Source: Xylaria sp. FL1777
Taxonomy: Eukaryota; Ascomycota; Sordariomycetes; Xylariales; Xylariaceae
DNA length: 64,000 nt
Reading direction: 5' to 3'
Assembly (NCBI GenBank): GCA_022578965.1
Contig: MU400508.1
Coordinates: 124,001-188,000, forward strand
The notes beneath the pieces were generated by a model. The model worked only from the letters and a program-made list of their open reading frames with translations, did no database searches and had not been told where the DNA came from. Both the position numbers and the translations under genes were made by a program. This document shows, in pieces, positions 40,940 to 52,676 of the stretch. The stretch's first letter is position 1. Every line of letters starts with the position of its first letter.

Positions 40940-43053
40940 ATGGTGGGCCGCGGAAATATCAGGTCGCGGGGCCGTAAAGAGAGGGAAGAGATCGAGGTAG
41001 CACTCGTGGAAGGGCCACAGTTTGAGAAAGTATCATGGATAAGGGAGCCGCATCTACGAAAACTGTATGCGTGGGCCGTGATCTTGATACTGGGGAGCGT
41101 GACGACGGGGTACGATGGCATGCTGGTCAACACGTCGCAGCAGATCGACCGCTGGAAGGACTTCTTCCCACAGACCCAGGTCGGGCCCAACAACCCGCAG
41201 GCCATCGCGGACAGTTGGTTGGGACTTCTAGTGAACATCTTCAATATCGGAAGCGTTATCAGCTTCTTCATAACGTGAGTCAACGTGTTTCACGACCCTT
41301 TGAGTCGCGGTCACGATTTATTTCGGTCTTTTTAACATATTTACATCAAGCCCCTACGTCGCCGATCACTGGGGTCGCAAAACTGCGATAGCTATTGGAT
41401 GCGGGATCATGATTTCGGGTGGCGTCGTGTCTGCCTTCTGTACGCGATACGAAAGTACGTCTCATTGTGTGCATATTCTTGAAAATGTATCTATGCTTAC
41501 TTGATATCGCCAGTGTTCGTCGCGGGACGATTTCTTCTGGGGTTTGGGAATAGGTAAGGGCTCAACAAACTACATTCATCGGTCTTCATACCTGTGCGAA
41601 CAGTTGTACTAACCATTGGGTTTATGAATAGCTTAACACAGATGGCTTCTCCTTTACTCCTTACTGAGATATGCCACCCCCAACATCGTGGGCCAGTCAC
41701 GGCGGTATACAATTGCTTGGTAGGGCCTTATTGCCATCTCGTTGCCACTCGATGACCGCTAACTAATTAATCACAGTGGAATCTAGGGGCGCTCATGGTA
41801 CGCTAAATGTTCTAATCCAATTTCTTGAATATGCCGCTTACAGCTTTCGCAGGTTGCCTGGATAGGCTGGGGTACAGCGGCGCGAATCCACAGCGACTGG
41901 GCGTGGCGTTCCATCACGCTCCTCCAGATCCTGCCGTCCCTCGTTCAAATACTATTTATCTACTGGATCCCGGAAAGTCCGAGATACCTCATGTCCAAGG
42001 ACCGCCATCGCGAGGCTCTCGACATACTGGCAAAGTATCACGCTGGCGGGAGGAAACACGATCTCCTCGTGCAGTTCGAGTATCGCGAGATCAGGGAGAC
42101 ACTCAAGATCGAACAGCAGGTTGAACGCTCGGCAGGCTACCTCGACTTCGTCCGCACAAAGGGAAACCGGTGGCGGCTCGCCATTCTCATCTCTCTAGGT
42201 GTCATATCGCAGTATAGCGGCAATGCTCTGTTTTCCAATTACATTGACACGATCTATGAGGGAGCTGGTATCACTGACCAGAATAAGAAGCTCGCAGTAT
42301 GTTAAAGAATAGAATGTGCACGAGCTAAAAAGAAAAGTACTAATCCCCATCGATGTAGATAAGCGGAGGCAAGACAATTTTAGACTTGATTGTTACCGTA
42401 TTAGCCGCCCTCAACGTGGACAGGTTCGGTCGTCGCCCGCTGTTCCTTGTTTCCATCTCAGGCATGGTCATCTCATTCGCAAGCTGGACGGTCTGCGGCG
42501 CGATATATGAAAACTCCGAGATGCAAAATACCACGGCGGGTTGGGCTCAGCTTGTATTCATCTGGCTTTTCGGCATCTCATACGACATTGGCTTTTCGGG
42601 CATGCTTATTGCCTATGCTCTCGAGGTTCTACCATTCAAACTGCGTGCTAAGGGCATGATGCTCATGAATATCACAGTGCAAGCTGTGCTGGCACTCAGC
42701 AACCAGACAAACAAGATCGCTTGGAATAGGTTACCTAGACATTGGTATTTCATGTTATTCTATACTGTAAGTCTTTCGTTCAGTATTCTATATCGATTTT
42801 CGATATACCATCATATCCCGAAATTATCCTAGATGCTGACTAGCATACATAGGCATGGGATTTTCTCGAGTTATGCTTTGTGTACTTCTTCTACGTTGAG
42901 ACAAAAGGACCAACACTGGAAGAGATCGCCCGCATTTTTGACGGCATGGACGCCGTCGCCAATATTAACATTAGGCAAGTGGAAAAGGAGATACAGCACG
43001 CCGAGCATGATGAATACATTCATGACGACCGACCGTACCCGGGGGCATTTTGA
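40940..43053 (+). CDS. Sugar transporter of the major facilitator superfamily
   Basis: Eight exons: 40940-41274, 41351-41454, 41514-41553, 41632-41719, 41777-41797, 41853-42296, 42359-42766 and 42853-43053; introns of 55-86 nt, all joins in frame; 546 residues. Exon 5 is only 21 nt and encodes WNLGALM in a membrane helix. The loop-2/3 signature is DHWGRKTA, followed by the PESPRYL motif after helix 6 and DRFGRRPL after helix 8. The last is VETKGPTLEEI, a variant of the PETKG end motif. Long hydrophobic helices span the protein and the N-terminus is basic and cytosolic. It belongs to the fungal hexose/lactose permease branch that imports sugars by H+ symport across the plasma membrane; the substrate cannot be read from sequence. 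Confidence 0.9.
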
Positions 43054-43485
43054 GAAAAGCAGGTTTGGGATGAGAATGGCATAAATCTATAATGAGGGAA
43101 CGGAACATGCTTTGGATGGCGTTCTGACGCAGTTGCATTTGATACCCACACTCTCTAGACTCAATTTCTATTTCTTTTTTTGGGGGGTGTTGTCCAATAT
43201 TCGCGAAGTGAGCAGCGACTTAACAAAATGCATTGAGTGCAGCGGAGTTTGGGGGATTATTAGCGGTAGTAAGGAAAAACAACACACTATCATTTGCCTC
43301 TTGCTGAGCTTTAGCCTAATAACACACCCGACCGAAACAGGCATCTTCAGATCACTCGCCTTTTGTTCTCTTATTAATCGTCCAAATCTTGCTAATCAAT
43401 GCCCCAAACCGACCGGGTTGCGTTGTGTTATCATCACGTCAACATCAATGATTCCAAAAGCAACCGATAAGCACATAAGTCCAAG
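43054..43485. other. Convergent 3' region
   Basis: This stretch lies between the stop of the sugar transporter and the stop of the minus-strand dynamin-like gene. It contains a T-rich then G-rich run near 43175. No gene was seen. Confidence 0.4.
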
Positions 43486-46400
43486 CTATGCCAAATCAAT
43501 GTCATCCTCCATGGTGTCATCAATGTCAATGATCGGCATATGCTGAATCGTCTCAGAGCTATTATCATGGCCCGAGGAGCTCTCTAAGCCATTGATACTT
43601 TTCATGGCTTGTGACAACTTATCCATCTCTCCCCTGAGCTGCTCCCGCAAGTTAGCCGTTTTCGTATCTTCTTCCATTAGATGCTGATACACATTTGGTC
43701 CTGTTGAAACGACCGTTAGCAGGAGTCTGTAGGATTTAGACATCAGGAAAGGGAAATATTCACCCGTTTTACCAAAGATGCCAAGCTGTTGATCCATGAA
43801 CATGTCCAATTCTGTACTTCCCATGATTCGAAACAAGTTGCTGTGTAACACCCACATTAGCTATCGTCTCCACGAGCATGGTTCAAGAGTCTTTAAGACA
43901 GCAAGAAGTTTGTAAAACGCGTCTAATTCGAAAAGTAGAAGCCTTCATACTTTAAACAGCCAAGACAATGAGGAACGGACTTTGAGGATTACTTACGAGT
44001 TCACATTCATCGTCACGCCTTCGACGAACCGTGTGGCTGCTGTGTTATAGTAGCCCCTCACGAACGCAGCAACTTCGATCTCAGTTTCAAATGGGTCCTG
44101 CCCGATCTTAGGGAGCTGCTGATTCAGTATCCTGTGCTCTCTACTCCTTTCATCCTCCGACATCTGCTCGGGCTTTTTTATTTCATAACTCCACTCGATA
44201 AGGGCGTGGGCCTTTAAACGGTAGATGGCACGCGCCCGGCGTAGTTGTTCAAGCTCCTGCGCCTTGAAGCGAGAGAACGCATCCTCGTTCATCATATACA
44301 TTTGATAGGTTTCTGATTCATACATTTCGGAGAGGCGGGCTCTCTGATTGGCAACAATTTGACTAATGAACTCTCTCAGATAAGTCTGACACTCCTTAAA
44401 AATAAGACGACGTCGGAGGACGCCGAGTGATTCTTCGAGGGCCTGGTTTGTTACTTTCTCCAAGAGTTGTGCTGTATGGTCGATATACGTTTCGAGAGGC
44501 GCTTGCCATTTTTTCACGGCGTCTAGACACATTGCCTCCCGTACTTCGTCGGGAACTAGGTCGCGAGGCATTCCCGGGCGCTCTATAAAAACTTTAGTTA
44601 GTGGCAAACATTTGGAGGTGTTTTGCTTGCAGTTTAGAATACATGTATAGCTTATGAATTAATGAGAAAACAAGTTCATGCACACATACGTTTTTTCCTA
44701 ACCTGAGTTCGAATATCTTGAATGTCCATTGTCAAGCGGCCGAGGTTACGAAAAGCCGCGAATGGACCCTGTATCTCCGCAGCTGGGGTGCTAATGACTG
44801 AGGATGCGCGAAATACACCACTGGCGGAGAAACTCTCTTGCTTTATGGGTGTGACCGGGGCCTCGTGGTCCTGTCGTAGACGTTTAGGGGTGGAGCGCAT
44901 TGTTGAGTCGCTTGGACGGGGTCGCTTAGAAGGCGTAACCACAGAAGCCTCCGTGTCCCCATCGGAGACATCGATTGTTTGTGGACTTGGTTCTTTCACG
45001 CGGCAGGTTGGCTTGATTCTTAAGATGATATCGCGGAACTGGTTGTTGAGGGAATTCCATTCGGACGAAAATTCCGAGTCTTTAATGGCCGTCTTCATTC
45101 TCCCCAAGAAATGGTAAAGGCTCTTTTTTACCTCGTCTAAATAGAGTCAGCATGCCTCCTATAATAATAATTTAGAGTTTACTTACGTTCTACGTTAGAA
45201 GGAATTTCTGGTAGGCCTGCTAGCTGGCGCTCGATTTCTTTCAAGCGAGTAGATACTTTCCCCTTAATCGATGGCAGGCTTCGCTCAAATGCATCGCCAA
45301 GTTGTAGAGAGATATACTCTCCTAGAAGATTAACGCCGCAGCGATCTTTAAATTCATCGAATTCAGTCGACCAAGCGCCTACTTCGTGAGTAAAGAACAA
45401 TCGCTCCCATTCACTTGCGCTCTCAAGAGCTTCATTTGGGGGCCGCGAGGTGGCGAAGAATCCATGGCCCACACACTGCTTCTCACCCCTAAACATCGCG
45501 AGCCACTGGGCTTCGTTTTCTGCTGCGAGCTTGTCGGCTTTGGTCATAATACCGATAGTACGCTCAGCTGCTTTAGCCTCGCGAATGATACCGAGAGAGA
45601 TGGAATTTTCTGGATCGGCATTCATTGGTAAAGCCCACATGATAATGGCACCTTCTCGTTTGATGTAATGGCGGGTTAAATTGCGGACAACCTTGACTAT
45701 GTATTCATCTTCCTCTTGGTCTGGGGACAGGAAGACACCTGGGAGATCATAAAAGGACAAGCCAGGTAACTCAGGTCCTTTTATCTCTAGAGAGATAATG
45801 TTTGGCGAGAATTGTGCTGATGCAGTGCGGGTAGCATCTGCGAATACAAGTCAGTTGCTCTCGTTTTGATAATTATAAAAGCTAACATGGGCTTTAGGAA
45901 GTCAGGGGACGGGTAGCCCCTTTGCAAAGACAGAAATAGCTAGAAAACTAGCACAGCGCTGCGATTTCTTTGCAAGCGGTCGCCTCGTTAAAGTAGTTGC
46001 TTCAGTGAGCCTGCCACCTTCATCATATCCGAAGGAAATACAAATGACTGAAAGGTGACTGAGCTTACCAGCAAGATCTCTTCCTTTCGCCACCGCGCCT
46101 TCTCCAGGTATATACAGCTCATGGTCATTTCCAGGATTTAGGACGGCGATCTGCGCCCATCGCAAGACCTCTTCGATCTCTCCCGGATCAAATATCGTCT
46201 TGAAGATCTTGATATCACGATGACTCTTCTTGACCCAGGGCGGGAACTGGTTGGTAGCTGTAACGTCAGACTTCTTAATTTTGCCCTTGGGCTCAAAATC
46301 GTAGTCAATTTGTAAAGCGACTGTGCAACTCCAATGGGAATTGCTCCCATCGATGAGGCGAATGTGGAGGGGACACCGGGTACCCACGCCTGCACTGCGT

Positions 46401-46951
46401 GGTATATCCACCCTCGCCAGACCTGACATGAGACTCGATTTGCCTGCCGATTGATCACCAACGAGTACCAGTTCAGGAAGTTCCGCAACATGGGACACGC
46501 CAAGCTGCTGGAGACTGCCAACAGTGTTGTTGAATTCCCGCAGCTTTACACCGATATTGGTGAATGTTGGATGAGCAAAGCTCTGGTGAGCAAAACTCGC
46601 ATCTGCGTTCTGTGAGGATTGAGGGCTCCCAATCGAGCTACCATTTGGTCGCGCTCTTAACTCCAAGAACATAGGCTCTTGGTCGTCATCATTGCCACGA
46701 TGACGGGTCTCCGCGCTCGCTTGCAATCAAAAGATGTCAACAGATAACATAGAAAGGGAAGGCGGGGTTCACCTACGAGCATGCGATCTAATAAAAGATG
46801 CAGCGACAGATTGTGTGTCAATAAAATCATTGCGTGGCTTGAGAGATGGAGGGGCCATGGTGTTTGATGCGAGTGAGGCGGGCGGTGCAGATGCTGAAAT
46901 GGGTGATGAGGACGGATCCTGGTGTTCTCGTTTGATCACTCGCCGAGCCAT
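43486..46951 (-). CDS. Dynamin-like large GTPase (Mx/Vps1-type)
   Basis: Seven exons: 46951-46777, 46719-46069, 45837-45187, 45136-44690, 44582-43997, 43840-43764 and 43700-43486; all joins in frame; 933 residues. The N-terminus is disordered and basic. The GTPase motifs are GDQSAGKSS (G1, ~146-154), TRCPL (G2 Thr), DLPG (G3, ~306) and TKAD (G4, ~374). A helical middle/stalk follows, interrupted by a disordered insert rich in Ser, Thr, Pro and Lys (DVSDGDTEASVV, SKRPRPSDSTMR, TPKRLRQDHEAP). The end is helical and GED-like (EVAAFVRGYYNTAATRFVEG; LFRIMGSTELDMFMDQQ), followed by an acidic tail. No membrane or PH domain is visible. Such proteins self-assemble and hydrolyse GTP to remodel membranes or filaments; this branch is multi-copy in filamentous fungi and uncharacterised. 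The first splice has an alternative (CGTAG/GTGAAC) that keeps the frame. Confidence 0.83.
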
Positions 46952-48156
46952 TGTAGCTTCTGAAGGCCGAAACTTTGCAGGTGATACCTTATTACGACAT
47001 ATGTTCAAAACTGGTGTCTTGGGGGGGAAAACTGTGACTGTTACAGATGGTTGTTGCAGGCAGTATTTCAAGAACAAAGTGACGAATTAGGTAGTGTGAC
47101 ACGGATGATGTTAATGAAGAAGGGGAAGGTAAAGGCTGGTCAGCTTAGTAGTGGCACAGAAGGGATGACTAGACGAAGTGTTGTGGTTGTTGATGAGAAG
47201 GAGGGAATGGCGGACGGCAAAACTAAGGACGAAGTCTAGATGCCAGAAAGGGTATTTCTGCAGGTGAGGTTGAAGGAGAAGAGAGGAAGGGCTTCAACGA
47301 GGGTGGGTTCAATGAGAGAAGAAGAGATCGAAGAGGTACGTGTACACGGTGACTTTGGGCAGGTACCTCACCATAACTCAAGGAACTCTCAGCCAAGTGT
47401 TAGTCAATACCAGTACCTGCTGGGTACCTGCTGGCTAATCACTATCAGAATCTCGAGAGGAAGGCGCGAAAGCTGCTGTGACTTCCTAACAGCTGCATTG
47501 TTCAGGGGGTTGGGGTTGAAAAGTGGGGCAACGAATTGGTGTGAGATGATTGGCTGGCATTTCCTAAACAGGAATTCACAGCATCCCATACAATTTGTCT
47601 GTGTTCTTGTGAATCTTGCGTGAAGTTACGCATGACCAAGCAAGGGGGATCATGCTATGATGTAGTTTGAACAGGCCATACAGAATTTTCATATTATACA
47701 TTGAAACAGTCAGCAATACAAGGCCATTGATTAAATAGTGACTAAAAATGACAGGAGGTTTCAGCAGCATCTTTTCAGCGAAATATAGCAGGGTGAGTAT
47801 ATATAAGTACTAAATAGAAAATAGCTGCGTACAGGTATCTAAGTGCCTAATCATCTTCCCACTTGAGGCAAGGTCAGACTGCCCGTACATGTGTTATGTT
47901 TGGTTGCCACACGAAAAGAGTACGCCATACATATATTTCATAGATCCGGAGAATGGGTGCATGGGATATTCCGACCAATGAACAGATCTTATACTATACC
48001 TAATGCCATCACAGCTCCCATCAGAGTATCTTCGACCAAAATGGGCATGAAGTAGCATGCTAACCAATATTAATAGTTGACGGTCTTTATATTCCGATAT
48101 AATGAGCGGTAGAAGGGCGATTAGGGCCTATATTGGTAGTCATCTGAGGGTCTATG
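46952..48156. other. Intergenic region
   Basis: This is upstream of the dynamin-like gene and downstream of the PAP2 gene. Purine-rich plus-strand stretches at 46960-47350 generate meaningless ORFs. The right part is AT-rich. No gene was recognised. Confidence 0.4.
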
Positions 48157-49310
48157 TCAGCCTTGAACTCTTTCTAAGTTGACCATTTCGTACCCAACGC
48201 TGCGGCCTAGAATAGGACCACCCTCCTCCTCGTCTCGCACCCGCCGCCAACCTTCTCCATCTTCAACTTCCATTCCTGGTTTTGGATATGGCTCATGACA
48301 GTCACGGCTATTTAATCTCGGCCAGTATCGACGATAACTCCAAAATGCCACGGTGATGCCCAGTAACGAGCCCACACACACATCATAGACATCATGGCGA
48401 TAATCTTGGCACCGACTTATCTGAACACTTGGGGTTAGTTACCGCGATGTTGGCCATGATTTGTGAGGCTTTAAAAGAACCGTGAGAAGATTTCTAGGAT
48501 ATTGTTTTTCCTGAAAAACCTTTGTCCTCTCTATAAACAGCCATTGCAAGAAGATGACACTGAAAGTTACTCACCGCAATCATAGCAGCCCCAACTAGTG
48601 GTGCCAAACATACCAACGCTCTACCAAGGCCATTCTTGTCACGGAATATTCTCAATTGGCCGGCGAGGAAGAAGGCTAAGTACCCGAGCCCACTAAATGA
48701 AAAGCTAGAGTGCCCCGACGGGAACGACCGCCATCCGTCGTGAAGGGTATGATGATCCGTCTCGGTACAGACGTCAATAGTGACAAGAATGTTCGGCTTA
48801 GTACTGGAAGAAGGCTTGCAACGGGCGATAAGGTCAGGCCGCGGTCGCCCAACGGCATTCTTAACAATATCGGTGAGAAACGACGTAAGGATTAAGGCGA
48901 TGGCAAGGCCGAGGACGGTATTATGGTGCTTGTGAAACGAAGCACGAGTAATGCCGTTGTAGACAATGACTAGGACCAAGGGGATACAGGCCGCATAAAC
49001 AATGTTAAGCCAGACGGGAACTCGCTCTACTTCGGCGTGAGGAAAGGCAATATCGAGGTTGTTGATATAGAACATGCGATGAAAGGGTTCGACGAGGAAG
49101 GCTAGGACCATGTAGGCTGCAAAAAGAGCACCGAACCCCAAATAGTCGGGCGCGTAGGAATGCTGTCGCACATAGGAATCGTGATTAGCTAGGGACGGTG
49201 CTGGAGTGAGCGCGCGGAGATATCGATCAAAGAGGGCTCACCGTCCAGAATCTACCCAGGGACGTCAAGATGCCCGCATCGCCAGTGGAATCGCGATTGC
49301 GCGGGACCAT
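48157..49310 (-). CDS. PAP2-family lipid phosphate phosphatase (Dpp1/Lpp1-like)
   Basis: Exon 1 is 49310-49242 (start MVPRNRDSTGDAG), exon 2 is 49162-48575 and exon 3 is 48420-48157; all joins are phase 0; 306 residues. The three PAP2 catalytic motifs are present in order: KNAVGRPRP, FPSGHSS and SRCQDYRHDVYD, the last formed only after removal of the 154-nt second intron. Six hydrophobic helices are visible (for example LFAAYMVLAFLVEPF and VLGLAIALILTSFL). The acidic C-terminal tail (DEEEGGPILG) should be cytosolic. Yeast relatives dephosphorylate diacylglycerol pyrophosphate, phosphatidate and lysophosphatidate in vacuolar or Golgi membranes. The ATG at 49310 faces the promoter shared with the FF-domain gene. 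The first exon was chosen because GTGAGC and CAG give a phase-0 join and the upstream codon of the long ORF is GTG. Confidence 0.9.
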
Positions 49311-49874
49311 TTTCGTTAGTCACCGTCTGCGTACAGCCCTAAAGATATTCCACAGCATGGTTGATTGGTGCGAGAGTGACAAGATTGACGAACTCGGACG
49401 TCCGTCGGGTAGTTGTCACTTTATTGATGATTAACGACAGCATCCCAAGCTCGAGCTAAGGTTGCGACCTATGTCTAGGTACTTAAGTATTTAGTCTAAC
49501 TGCCGGTAGTCATGCGCGGTTGATGAACAGGGCACGCGACACCATCTGCACCCCAGGCCAGATGACACGTCAAATCATATCGTCTGCATGTTGGTCTTGG
49601 CACCTGTCCGAAATAGCTAACACCAGCTGACAACAGGCGGTTAGGGGCATATACTTAGGTAAGGTACCTGCCACCCACTCGGTACAATAAAAACCGATCT
49701 CAGTCCTCGGATTTTCTTAACAATAATATTCAACCAAAGACAGCCGTAGCGGACAACTGCGTGCCTTTCCATCCTCAGGTCGTTTTCTAGTAATAATATC
49801 CGAAAGCCGAGCGTCAATACGAATTCTCGATCCCATGGATTTTCTTGACGTGGCCCAACGTCCTCGCTAGAAAG
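49311..49874. promoter_or_regulatory. Shared divergent promoter, with a short uORF
   Basis: About 560 bp separate the start codons of the PAP2 gene (-) and the FF/WW gene (+), so both promoters must lie here. No TATA box was recognised. At the right end an upstream ORF of 11 codons (MDFLDVAQRPR, 49834-49869) ends five bases before the ATG at 49875. Confidence 0.45.
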
Positions 49875-51587
49875 ATGCTGAAAACGACGTACAAGCCATC
49901 CACCAACCCGTCGCTCCCGCCTTTGCCCCCTGGCTGGACGGCGCATAAAGCTCCCACAGGCCATACCTATTACTACAATGAATCAACGAAGGAATCGACC
50001 TACAAACGTCCTGGAGCCGACGCACCGTCCGCCCCGCAGCCTCAGGATCCACACGCGAGCTTCTTCCAATACTCGGCAGTCCCTCAACTCTCCGACCCAG
50101 CCACTGCCAACGCCTTCCTAGCTCAATATGATCCCGCACGACAGCGCAGCGTGCAAGCTGCCGGTCAAGTTGGAAGAGGAGTTCATCACGGACCTAATGC
50201 TGGAAGGGACCGCCCACGACCTCAACCCGTTGATAAGCCTAAGTCCAAGGTCACCATACCAGGTTGTGAGCCGTGGATTCTCGTGTATACCAAGTATGGC
50301 CGTCGTTTCGCCTACAACCCTATCAAGAATGCCAGCTACTGGCGCATCCCTGAGAAGATCATGAAGAGTGTACTTGAGCTGGATATCAAGGGAATCAAGG
50401 AGAAGGCCCAGGGTGACAGCACAAAAGACGAGTCATCACCCACTGTTGTGAGCCCTGAGGAGCGCGAGCATCGCGAAGAAGAGGAAGCTGAGGAGCAGGT
50501 CGATTTAGGGTCTGACTATGAAGAGGTAGAGATTACGGATGACGAAGAGGCTGGAGAAAATGGTGACCCCGACGACGACGGCTCACGCCCGTCCAAGCGC
50601 CAACGAACCGAAGAACCTGTCGATGATTTACCCGTCGAATTCAATGAGAACGATTTTGCCTATCAATTACAAGCGATGGGTGAAGAGTATGGGTTGGACC
50701 CCGGAGAATATGACGATGGAAACCCAGAAAGCTGGCCTGAGGGGGCTGAAGGTCTTGCACTTTCCGAGTCTGATAATAAAGAGCTCTTCAAAGATCTCCT
50801 CAATGACTTTGGTATCAACCCATACTCTCCATGGGACAAATTGATTGAGGATGGCCGCATTTTCGATGACTCCCGATATACTGTCCTTCCCACGATGAAG
50901 GCACGAAAAGAGGTATGGGAAGAATGGAGCCGAGAGCGCATTCAAGTGCTTAAAGAACTGCGTGCCAAAGAAGAGAAGAAGGATCCCAGGATACCCTACA
51001 TGGCTTTCCTTCAACAGAAGGCCACCCCAAAGCTATATTGGCCAGAATTCCGAAGAAAATATAAGAGAGAAAACTCTATGCAAGACATGTCATTGAGCGA
51101 CCGAGATAGAGAAAAATGGTATCGCGAGCACATTAATAGGCTGAAACTTCCACAAGATACCCTCAAGAAAGACTTGAGAAGCTTGCTGAAAGAGATACCC
51201 ACACGTGCACTTAATAACCAAACCCCTATGGAAAGCCTTCCAAGCCAATTGCTCGCAGATATCCGCTACATCAGTCTAGATCCCAAGGTTCGCGATCCCA
51301 TATTAGCCGCCTATATACAAACCTTGGGTCCGCCCCCGGAGGCGAACGAGGCAGATGAGGACGAAGCAGCAAAAAAGGCAAGAGAAGACCGTCGCAAAAG
51401 AGAGATGGCACTAGCCGAGCGTGAACGTATCGTTGCCGAGGAGAAACGCAAACAAAAACGGCAGCTAGAGTTCGGCAAGGCTATTCTACGAGAGGAGGAG
51501 CGGGAGCTCGAAAGGGCCAATCAAGTAGGGAAGAAGGGACTACAGAGCCAACTATTTGCAGCTCAGGAGAAGAATAACACACAATGA
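49875..51587 (+). CDS. WW/FF-domain splicing factor-like protein (Urn1/Prp40 group)
   Basis: The start is ATG 49875 (MLKTTYKPSTNPS); the reading frame extends upstream only through non-ATG codons. It is a single exon of 570 residues. A WW domain (PLPPGWTAHKAPTGHTYYYN, ~17-45) is followed by a degenerate second WW-like unit (CEPWILVYTKYGRRFAYNP) and an acidic linker with an NLS-like SKRQRTEE. An FF domain (ELFKDLLNDFGINPYSPWDK to KARKEVWEEWSRERI) and further helices lead to a long charged coiled coil at the C-terminus (RRKREMALAERERIVAEE). WW plus FF is the architecture of Urn1/Prp40/TCERG1-type proteins of the early spliceosome, where WW domains bind Pro-rich splicing factors and FF domains bind phosphorylated peptides. 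With one clear FF domain, the Urn1-like type is most probable. Confidence 0.87.
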   Translation: MLKTTYKPSTNPSLPPLPPGWTAHKAPTGHTYYYNESTKESTYKRPGADAPSAPQPQDPHASFFQYSAVPQLSDPATANAFLAQYDPARQRSVQAAGQVGRGVHHGPNAGRDRPRPQPVDKPKSKVTIPGCEPWILVYTKYGRRFAYNPIKNASYWRIPEKIMKSVLELDIKGIKEKAQGDSTKDESSPTVVSPEEREHREEEEAEEQVDLGSDYEEVEITDDEEAGENGDPDDDGSRPSKRQRTEEPVDDLPVEFNENDFAYQLQAMGEEYGLDPGEYDDGNPESWPEGAEGLALSESDNKELFKDLLNDFGINPYSPWDKLIEDGRIFDDSRYTVLPTMKARKEVWEEWSRERIQVLKELRAKEEKKDPRIPYMAFLQQKATPKLYWPEFRRKYKRENSMQDMSLSDRDREKWYREHINRLKLPQDTLKKDLRSLLKEIPTRALNNQTPMESLPSQLLADIRYISLDPKVRDPILAAYIQTLGPPPEANEADEDEAAKKAREDRRKREMALAERERIVAEEKRKQKRQLEFGKAILREEERELERANQVGKKGLQSQLFAAQEKNNTQ

Positions 51588-51794
51588 GTCTGCAGTATTT
51601 ATTTATGCGATTACAAAAGTGCAGCTGAGTCGCAACGATCTCCAGCTCACATGAGTGTGGTATAACGATAATCTACACCAAGGTCACTCATGCTCGAGAC
51701 ATGCATCTTTTCTCGCCTTCCTCCGCCTCCCCACGGCTAGTACGACAATGGTTTCGCTCTATAACTTATTTCCAACAACAGTCTCTTTGTCCAG

Positions 51795-52676
51795 TCACAA
51801 GAGGAAGTTGTCGAACCATTGAACAGCTTGGAAAAAGGCCTGCTCCTTGGCAAATTTATTCTCCTTCTTAGTGATATCACCTCGAACGCTGAAACCATGC
51901 ACAACACCTGAGTATAGGTTAATCTGGTAGGGGTGGCCGCCCTCCTTCAGAATCTCTTCGGTACGATGACGCTTCTCGGTAGGGAAGATAGTGTCGGTCT
52001 CGGCAGCGGCGATGGATAGCGGTCCTTTGAAAAGGCGGAGTTCATCCTCTTCAACAAAGGAAGGGTGGGCAAAGTAGCCAACATCGATACCACTCTCGAA
52101 TTGGCGCGCAACGTACTGCACAGAGCTAATGGTAAGGATTTGTCGTAGCTTACTAGAACGAGAACATACCTTTGCACCAAAGCAGTAACCCACGGCGCCC
52201 AGCTTCTTGATACCTTTCTCATTCCGGAGCCACTTGATACCTTCGACAACGATGGGGTCGACGTATTCCTTAGTATGCGGGTTGTCGCCGTTCGTGCCCT
52301 TTTCGAGCCAGGAGAAGATTTCAAAGCCCTCCTTTGGGTTCAGGGGGGCCGGGTCACCGTTGAAGAGGTCAATGATCAGCGTCAGATAGCCGTTCGCAGC
52401 GAACTGATCAGCAATCAACTTGCTGTTTTGCCAGATGCCAAATACATCCGAGACGAATAGAATGCCGGCATCCTTGTGCGCCTTGGCCGGCTCGGGAGTC
52501 GCCAGGTAGGCAGCATGCTTGCCGACCTTGATGTCGGCGCCAGTTGACTCGCCACTGTGGGAGATGTCTGCATCAGGGGAAAAGAAACCCAAGCCAGTCG
52601 AGGTAGTAGGGCCAAAATTGACTCACTCATGCTTGACGCCGACAGTGCAGCACTTTCCTGGAGGGTTGGAAGCCAT
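51795..52676 (-). CDS. Dienelactone hydrolase family protein
   Basis: Exon 1 is 52676-52627 (start MASNPPGKCC), exon 2 is 52554-52170 and exon 3 is 52115-51795; 251 residues. The last intron is 54 nt, a multiple of three without a stop, so a plain translation reads through it and inserts 18 spurious residues after GYCFGAK; GTATGT and TGCAG mark its ends. The alpha/beta-hydrolase core has the nucleophile GYCFGAK (Cys in the G-x-C-x-G elbow), the catalytic Asp in AAETDTIFP and the His in VVHGFSVRG, the Cys-Asp-His triad of dienelactone hydrolases. It hydrolyses dienelactone-type or other small esters or lactones in the cytosol. The nearest fungal relatives include aim2-type proteins. A short N-terminal peptide (KCCTVGV) is typical of the fungal branch. 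Confidence 0.9.

Noticed and set aside
25577..43053. Secondary-metabolite cluster (A-T-R reductase, GST, SDR, transporter)
   Set aside because: The genes are spread over 17 kb, interrupted by an RBR ligase and a phosphatase, and the reductase belongs to the lysine-pathway family; no backbone synthase or cluster regulator is present.
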